Below, in pieces: positions 26,701 through 35,700 of a DNA stretch of 64,000 nt. The notes beneath the pieces are model-generated. The model did no database searches. It had not been told where the DNA came from and worked only from the letters and a program-made list of their open reading frames with translations. This DNA comes from Rhipicephalus microplus (taxonomy: Eukaryota > Arthropoda > Arachnida > Ixodida > Ixodidae). The translations under genes and the position numbers were made by a program. How positions within the stretch are numbered: position 1 is the first letter of the stretch; the number at the start of each line of letters is the position of its first letter. The stretch lies in assembly GCF_043290135.1 (NCBI RefSeq), contig NC_134710.1, forward strand, positions 257,933,592 through 257,997,591. The letters are read 5' to 3'.

Positions 26701-29700
26701 GTCTAATAATTTTTGTTGCTTTTCTACGACACCATTGTGTTTGCGACAGCATGGATGTCCAAGGAGATTATACCCCTTCCGACGCTGGTGGATTCATCAA
26801 GATTCAAGCACTGAGGTGAGCCGCCACTGAGATATTTGAGCACATGTTAAAAGAAATGATGTACAGTTGGATGTAGTTCTAAGGCTATATTTTTGATCTG
26901 TGGCCGAAGAACTTCAAACCTGTTGAGACTACAGGTTTCACGGAAGATTGAAAGCCAATCACGAATTAGAAAATTATGTCTTCGCAACAGAGGAAAGGGT
27001 AAAAGAAAATCGTTTCTTTTTGTGAAGAAGTTGGATGGCTAGCGCACTAACGAAATGGTTGAGCTTAAAGCCTGCGTGATCTCACGTGTTCGCTGAGTGT
27101 TTTTTGGTGGTGGTGACTTCCGGAGTTTTATCTGAATCCACACGACCGGCCCCGTTAGGCCAGGCTGCTGGCATGTGTTTCCCATTGAAGGCGTTTTATT
27201 TCTTATTTGAAGGTGAATACGACGTTTCTCGCGCAAAGACGCAGGGCCTTACCTTAAAGAAAGAACTGCAAGAAGCAAAGACAATGCATTTCATATAGAC
27301 GTAGCTACTATTTTCATGATATAATGTATTCGGAAGGTGTGCACTGTACTCCATCAAAAGTATTCTACCATTTTCTCCAGCTCACACAAGAGGAGTGAAA
27401 AGGAATATTGTGAAGGCGACCATTCACAGTCTATGTAGTACAAATGTCATGTTTGTAGGATATAAAGAAAATCTTTAACGTCCTGTTTTAATAGCAGGTT
27501 AAGATGGTTTTCTCTGATTGTATTTTGACACAATTGTCAGAGGTATTATATGTCTAAACTACGCCGGGGAAGCCAACCCCGCAAAAGCGACATTGACGGA
27601 CCGAAAACGGGTGTCTTTCCTTTTGTGTGGGGACTGCCTACATTGAATTGGCTGAAGAAGGCTGTGGACAGCTATATGACTGACGATTTTATCACTGCCC
27701 ATCTGTAATACCTTTGACTGCGAGTGACATGATGAAATGAAATGAAATTAACTATCTGCATACGTTGATCGTTAATGATGTCCAACTGAGCTGCAACTCA
27801 TCCCGAGTTTCCAGCATTGCCTCATTGATCACCGCATGGAGCAAGCTAAAAATGTGAAGCTAAAGATTTTCTGGCCTCCTATCATCGGTCATGCGAAGTC
27901 AGCTCAAGCTCAAGAAGTCCCCATCATCAAGAATGACCTCAATGAGTGAACAAGAGTGATCCTCGTCGCTTCCATGATTGTCGGACATGGCGCCTGTTGC
28001 GCCAAAAGGACATCCGTAAAGCTAATCAAAAAATGCGTATTATACATACGTAAGCCACCAAGAGAAAGTGTTGTCAGAGGATGGGGCAAGTAGACATACC
28101 ACTCTTCTTATATAGTCGTTATTACTAGGTTATTTTCAAACATTAAGGTGAAAGCATATTCACTTTGCGCTTTTAATATTGAAGAAAGTATGTTGCGGGG
28201 AATACACTAAGGCAGACTATTGCGTATTCATAAAGATGAAGAGTGACGCAATGTTGGGAAAAACGTAAGCTGTAGGGAAAAAAAGAGGAGGTAGAATGAA
28301 CTGGAACCGCGGGGATTAATATGATTGGGGACCATCAACCAGGCCTACAAGCATGCCATTTCAAAATAGTTTAATCAATGATAAAGAACAATCTGCCAGA
28401 ATTTTGGCTTACATTTCTGATTACGGATTCGAGTTGAAACAGCACTCGAAAAGGTAGACAGGAGCTGACAAAAACTCCCCCCCCCCCCCCCACTTCCCTA
28501 AAACAACAACAACAAAAAAGCGAATACTTTGGTCAGCAGGTCAGGAGGTAGCCATTGTTTCTTATATTCATAACTATTTTTCTAAGCTATTTATAATAAA
28601 ATATTCTACTCAGTGGAATATATAGATAACTTCTCGATAGTTCGAATGTTGAGCTATGAGAGATCGTTCAATATTGGACTTCAAGAAAGCCCTCTTTCAT
28701 CAAGACAGTATAGCGGCTCACACCTGTGCAGCTACCATGACTAAGTTGCCCGAAACCAAAGTATATAAGACTCCCATACAGTACGGCAAGGCATAGATCA
28801 GACAAATCAAGGGTTGAATGAACGATAGGCTACGCAAAAGCTTGCTTAGCCACGCTGTTGCGTATTGTATACAAACATAATTAATAAACGTATGGGCCAG
28901 TTGGTGAAGCTTAATGAATAGAACTGGTCACGTCCACCCCATTTTAATTTAACTTGGTGTACTGCGCTTAAATGTTGTTGAATATCCCATACTGTGTTTT
29001 GTTGGAACGAACCGAAGTGTAGCGAGCACGAAAAGCCGCTTCAAAGAGGCTTGGAAAGCACAGAGCCTTTCTTCGTTTTGAAACAAAATGTGTTTGTTTC
29101 AAAACAAAGACAGATTCGTAAGCGTCCTTTCGATTATGCGAGTATGCTTACAAACAATTCTATAAAATTTTCTACGAACAATGTGCATTTCCATGCTATG
29201 AGTTTGCGTTATCGGGAAACAGATGCCACGTTCCCCTTTTAGCTCGCATATGTAGTCTGATGTTTTTGTTTGCCGCGCCTCACTTTAAAATCATGCGCGT
29301 TAAAATTTAGTGACGTAACTGTTCGCACAATGACCGCAACACACGGGGTGGTTCTAGGAAGCTTGCCGGAAAATTATCAAAAATAAGGGAAATGAAATTT
29401 TCTCTTTACATTTATAATTACTTTTTATGTAGCGGTAGTCGTTTTAAGATGACTACAGACATTGATTGCCTCATGAATAACATAACTTAAAGTAATTACC
29501 TTCTTATTCGAACCAGGCGGTCAGCTCAAAGGAAAAAAGTGCCCGTATAGCTCATCACCGCTTTGACATTTCTGAAAAGCGACATCTGTTGATTAGTTCA
29601 AAGTGAAGAATTTTGACCAAAGTTCACAAGCTAACTTGAAACCGAAGTGCCAAAGAGCGCAACTATTAGGCGTCCAGAATGACGTCACTGTTAGAGACAA

Positions 29701-32700
29701 CGATTACAGCGGTGTTAGTTCCTCTGCTCCCGTTAAAGTATACGTGCGCCACGTGTGTGGGAATGGCAAGCACAGCCGGCACATTCATTATGCAATGCAG
29801 ATTGATGATTGATATAACGACGCTCGCTTATTGTGTACATCTTGGATGAATAAGTCCTTTCGCGTTTCGGTTTAGGTATCACCGGTGATATTCATCAGAA
29901 CCCGACGGAAATTACCATCTACGGCTTCTCTAAAAGCGGCAACGGGGGCTCTTCGAAGCAATTGCTCCGATTTTCCTCTTGGACCCGATATGCTCATCTA
30001 ATTACAATGATAAACGATTACCGCCGGAACATTTCTTGAAACATCCTAAACATTTCACCTGTAGATTTTAGTTTGCGTTTTGAAACATTAGGATGAGGAT
30101 TACGATTGGGATGCTGTAGGTAGCCGGTGGATCTAGCCTTGCGAAATTTTCAGGCAATTGCCCCGCCTCGTTTTCTCGTTGCCAGTTGTATTGAATGAGT
30201 GCCCTCTTTTGTTTTTAACTAAGCGCGGGCGTGCTCTTAGAAAGTCGGGCGTAGCGTGACGTAACTCTAGCCGGCGGCCTGTGTGGTATTCCACACGGAG
30301 TTTTGCACCGGACAATTATTTCACTGCACCACCCCCCAACATAATTGTCACTCACCACCAGTCACATGCGAGGCCTGTAGCAGTGAAAAACTTTAATAGA
30401 AGTTGCGACACATGCTTTCTGAAGACCCGGTGACCACATGAAAACGCAATATCTGTTGCACTGTCACGTATTGAGCCTAAAAGTTGTAGTTCCTCGAGTA
30501 AACATTGCCGTTATATCTTAAGCTCACGACACTTAAGTAAATAGTGTTTTATGTCCCCACACTCCTTGCAAGTCGGGCACAATGGCGTTGCGGAGAATAT
30601 AATCTTGTGGAGCCATGCTGGTGTACACGCTGACCCCGGTCGGATGCGATGAAGCAAACAGGCCTCTTCCCTTGATAACCATTTTGTCACACATGGCTGG
30701 TGAGGTGTCAGTCATAGCGAATGAAAATGCTTGTTGACAGCTTCTCGTAAAAGATGTTGATTGTCTCAGAGAGTCTTCTTCATTGGTGTAAGTTCCAAAG
30801 GACTCCGGGCAAGTCTGTCAGCCGGCTCATTATCCACTATGCCCACTGCGATGGAGTACATTGAAACTTTATATTTAGGTGAACGCCGTGCAGGTCTTTA
30901 AGAATTTGGAGTGATATTCGAGTGCACTGATCCCAAACCGATCCATGCTATAGCTGCTGCGGAGCGGGCTTAGTGTCTGAAAGCATCACGACGTGTATCT
31001 CCCTACAAAACTTCAGTTTCTTCAGGGCTGCCTGAATTGCCACACTTTCGCAAGCTGTCGACGAAACAACACACTCAAGTCGCGTTGCCCAGGACACCTT
31101 TAGGAACGGAATCTCAAGCGCTGCAGCACTTGCTCCGCACTCCATTTCGACCGATCCATCGGTGAAAACTTTCAAATGGTCGGCGTACTTTTATTCAATG
31201 TATTCAAGTACCGAAAAACGTACTTTAGTTATGGGTGCGGAGGGCTTACTGTGCATAGGTGAAATCGTCACCTGACAGTGGACGTTCTCGTGTGATTAAG
31301 GTGGTTCTTGTCGAAGTTGTCTCTGTTTGGGGTATTCCAGACAAACATGTCAAACGGTGTTTAGGGCCACGAAAGCTCGTGATTCTGTACGTTGCCAAAG
31401 ACGACTGAGTATCACTCGTCCTCGGCTCGATTCGCTAAGTCGGCAAAGCTGTGCCAGCAGTCATTAAGAGGCGAGAAGACGCAACGACGAAAGACGAGCT
31501 TCATGAAGCATCTTTATGCTCACTGCAAACTTTGGCACTCAAAAGAAACTCTTAGGCCGTTACGATGAAGTGTTTACGGTCGTTCGTACTGCGACTCACT
31601 TGGAGAGATCAGATGCAATGGGAAGATCACATGATTGACAATTTCTGCCGAGTGTAACTTCTTCCAGCACGTATGGCTGTGCTACCGAAACCCAGCCATA
31701 CGTGCTGGAAGAGCCTTGTGATTCTCAATCCACCATGTCAGCCGAACACAGGCGAGCTTCTACATCTGCTTCGCTACGCACAAAGTTAGTGATACTGGCT
31801 GATATGAAACCAGCTCTGTCCTGTCTTTACCAGGCTTCAGCACCGGCGTGACCCTGGCCATTTTACAGACCTGAGGAATGTTGCCCGACTACCACACATA
31901 GTTAAAATACATCACAAGCTTACTCCTCACTTCTGCAGGCAAATATGAAATTATTTTGTTTGTAATTCTGTCAGGTCCAGGAGCACAGCGTCGCCGGAGA
32001 GAACTTATGGCTGATATCAGTTTCCGCAGCTTGAAAGGTGCGTTGATGGCACATGAAGAATGACTCGGAAGTGAAAAAGGTGGTTCACTTTCTTTTCAAA
32101 TTACATAAACGTCAGCAAAGTCTTCGGCTGGAGATGGCATTGATATATCCTTGAATAGCGCGAGGGCAATGAATGGTCTCAAATGCCAAATGCTAGGACG
32201 TGCTTCCGCCACTATTTATTACTCGTCAGATCCTTGACAGTAGAGTAAATGCACTTAAACTTTCACAAAATGCTGTTAATTATTTCCTCCGAAGCTTATA
32301 GGTGTGTCACTGTATTGCTGCAATAAGTCTGTTTAACTGAGTCTTCAGAGCTGATTCGCCACTTCTTTGCATGAGCTTTTTCTCTTCCCTTCTTCTAGCA
32401 GCACAAAAATTACGGAGTTAACGTCCAGGGTGGAAAATGTGCCAGTAACTTAAGCATAACGGTTGCAGCCTCTTTGCTCGCAAGCATATTCTGAAATATG
32501 TCCCCTGATCGGTGATCTAGATGCTCCCGGTAGCGATCTTAATGACTTAATTTGCTGCATTTAGCCACCGTCAACTGGTATCCAGCAGCATTAATAAATA
32601 TAGGGCAATGATCACTTCCCCTTCTGCACGGAGCTGTACAACACGTGAGGTAAACGTCACTTGACTGCAAAGTCAGGTCAATAATACTTGTTCAAGCTGG

Positions 32701-35700
32701 GGACCTAAAGAACTTTACATTGACATCATTCGCCCTGCATAAGTCTAGCTTATCAATAACACTTTCCACACAACGTCCACGTGCATCCGAGCCCTTCTCC
32801 CCCCATAACGTGTGAGGCGCATTGAAATAACGACAAATGATGCGTAGTGCGGGGCAACAAAGACACAGATCTTCTAAAAACTTTTCGATGGAGATTTTCT
32901 TGTGAGGAGATGCATACACAGGTGCGATGCTAACTTTGCGTTTTCTTATCTGAGTCCTGATAGCACAAACTTCTATAACATCGGTGCACAAGTCGGCCAC
33001 GTTGATTGTTAGGTATGGTATCTCTCTTCGAATATACACAGCGGCGCTTCCATTAAAAAAAAAAAAAAAACGTAATGGCGGGGTTCTTGTGGGTCACGCA
33101 TCCAGTGTCTGATCTTTGTCTCGGTAACCCGGCCTCGAACAGAGCCAACTTCGGAATTTGATATTCTGCTAAAAAACGGGTTTAGTTCATTCATGCGAGA
33201 AACAATATCGGCACAATTCTACTGCATTATGAAAGGCCTTTTCCGGTTATTTAACCCACCCTGAGGCATTCCCCTCGGCATACTACTGCAGGTTGTGCCC
33301 AAAATAACCAAGCACCACTAATTTTAGAGCCAGAATGGCCTGCAGCACGGTCTTCGTGGTACCTGGTGGCATTGTCGCTAGGTGAGAACGCAACGCGGCA
33401 AACAGAGCACGAACAATCTCCGCAGTGTCGAGGACATTTTCCTCCCTTTCCTTTGTCTTCTGCTCAAATCCTTGTCTTTGTACTCCGGCATAGGAACCTT
33501 GTGTGGAAATGTTCCGAGTAGTCTGAGGGGGTCTGGCTGCTCGTTTTTCCTAGCACCGCCGCAGTGGTCCAGTGGCTAAGGTACTCGGCTGCTGACCCGC
33601 AGGTCGCGGGATTGAATCCCGGCTGCGGCGGCTACATTTTTGATGAAGGCGAGAATGCTGTAGGCCCGTGTGCTCATATTTGCGCACACGTTAAAGAACC
33701 CCAAGTGGCCGAAATTTCCGGAGCCCTCCACTAACGTCTCTCATAATCATATGGTGGTTTTTGGTCGTTAAACCTCAAATATCAATCAATCATTTTTCCT
33801 GGCCCGCGTTGCCTGGTGTTTTCAAGAAGTGTTCTTCTGATTGCACGTCGCGTACATCTTCTTGACCAGTTGCTATTGTCTTTTATTAAAGAGGAAAAAT
33901 TCTCAGGCGCTTAAGCAATTAAAGCGGCAGTAGTTGGTTTAGGCTCCGTAATACAGGATTTCCGTCTATGAAGCACACTCACTCAGAATGGGCACCCACT
34001 ATAACGGGCGGGTAGTCATTTTTGCAGCTTGCACATTTGAATTCCGCCTTTCCAGTTTTGAAGTCACGTGGACCTCCACAGCGTTTGTATCGCAGCTCTC
34101 CTTTGTAGAATTTCGCCACCTGACCAAACCGTTGGAACTTAAAGCATATCGGCGGAGGTCCTGCGTATTTCATGTCTAGTAAAGCCAAGGTTAATAGTTA
34201 GCAGTCGCTAAGGTTTTAGGGGCAAACGTGAGTATTACCGCATCCGTGGGTATAACTTTCCACTCACTTGTAGAAGAGACTTCTGGTCGAACAATCCTTT
34301 TGCGTGAATAACGCCCCCCTGTGGTCTCGTGCAAGCGAAAAGATGCGCCTTTGTATACCATTTCGGAACGCCTCGAATCAAGCAGGCGTTTTTCAGATAG
34401 GCATTAAGAAGACGAGCACTAAGTGGTACACCACACATCTTGCCACACCTGAAAAGCGCGTTGACTTGATTTTCAGTGGCCACGTCAAGCAGCAACGAAC
34501 CTTGCGCAATGAAAAAACTCTGACCTGGCTCTGCGTGACCGCATAATGTAAAGCAATAGGGTTCACCTGTCTTACGTCTTTTGCGCTCTCTACTGGTGAT
34601 ATAATCACCGGAGTTCTGTTTTTGAGGTGGCTTACCATCTTGAAGTTGTCATAGTCCATGTCCGACCAATCGTCTATCTTCTCGTCAGGTCCCACTATTG
34701 TAGATGCGTCCTCATCGGTTGTGCAGGTTCCTTGGTATCACCTCAGTAACGTTCGTCCTCTCATTGGTCGGGTCGTTTTGACAGCGAGTGAGATGGACCA
34801 GATGTCTCTCCTGGTCGTTTGCCTGGCTGGGCCATGGCCGAAGTTCCGGAATCCGATCCTTTTTCCGGTTGCGTGTACTCAGAAGGGGCTCGTTAAGGAC
34901 AAAACCATCTTGAAGCCACAGAAGTATTTATGATAATGACGGAAATAAACGCAAAACAAGGGAAAATAGAAGATCGAAGCTAGAGCTGTTGTTTTCCTCT
35001 GAACATAGATACCCCATAGAGGGGATTGACCAAGCATAAGGTGAATTTTCTCAATACTTTCCGCATTTATTAATTCCTAGTAGCTGTTATTTATGACTTG
35101 AAGTGCTAATTGCGAATTTGAAAATATGTAGTGCACACACAATTTAGCAAGAGAATCGTTTAGTCCCAGTGATATGTATTCCTGAACGGCGAATAAAACA
35201 TCCCTGCTGCTGCACCCTAATGAGGGGCTCAAAAAAAAAAACAAACAAAAAATGAACAGGTTCTGATAATTGCAGGCCCAGTTTTGAAGAGGTGGTGCTA
35301 GTATACTTTTGCTGAATAAATGGAAACGGCGACAAGATAATGAAAGGGATTGGTCATTTCCTCTTGATTCCAGTAAATGCACATAAGGGGATTCAATAAA
35401 CCCTACCTATGCAAGAAAAATTGAGGAAGGTAACCCGGCAACAAAATTTTTGTAATGGCAACTTCCATCATCCTTGAATGAGATCGCTGCGCCAGGGAAA
35501 TAACAAGTGGTTGTACTCCGGAGAAGCCATCAGTGCGCGGTCTGCTGAACTTTGCCAGATTTCGAGCCTGCGAAATCGCGTTACCATAACGTGTACTGTA
35601 AGTGGGAAGAGAATCCACAATTTAATTTAACAAAAAACCTTTGTGCCCTGGTGCCCAAATTAAACGAAGCTAGAGTTAGCTGCAATTTCGACGTCGTCGT

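Larger units (their letters stand above)
30330..34935 (-). mobile_element. I-like LINE with ORF1 and ORF2, decayed; Ruka nested inside
   Basis: Minus strand order: ORF1 (34840-33980), nested Ruka (33553-33791), ORF2 endonuclease (33180-32690; SDAR and FNAPHTLWG), RT N-terminal block ([20 protein letters not shown], near 31890), RNase H (31175-30948; [17 protein letters not shown]) and a C-terminal knuckle near 30570 ([14 protein letters not shown] in one frame). RNase H plus a knuckle-bearing ORF1 points to the I group. Frames are broken many times. Confidence 0.82.

Noticed and set aside
27570..27720. Possible transposase-like stretch in ASS intron 6
   Set aside because: I could not find consistent motifs in any frame; left unannotated.
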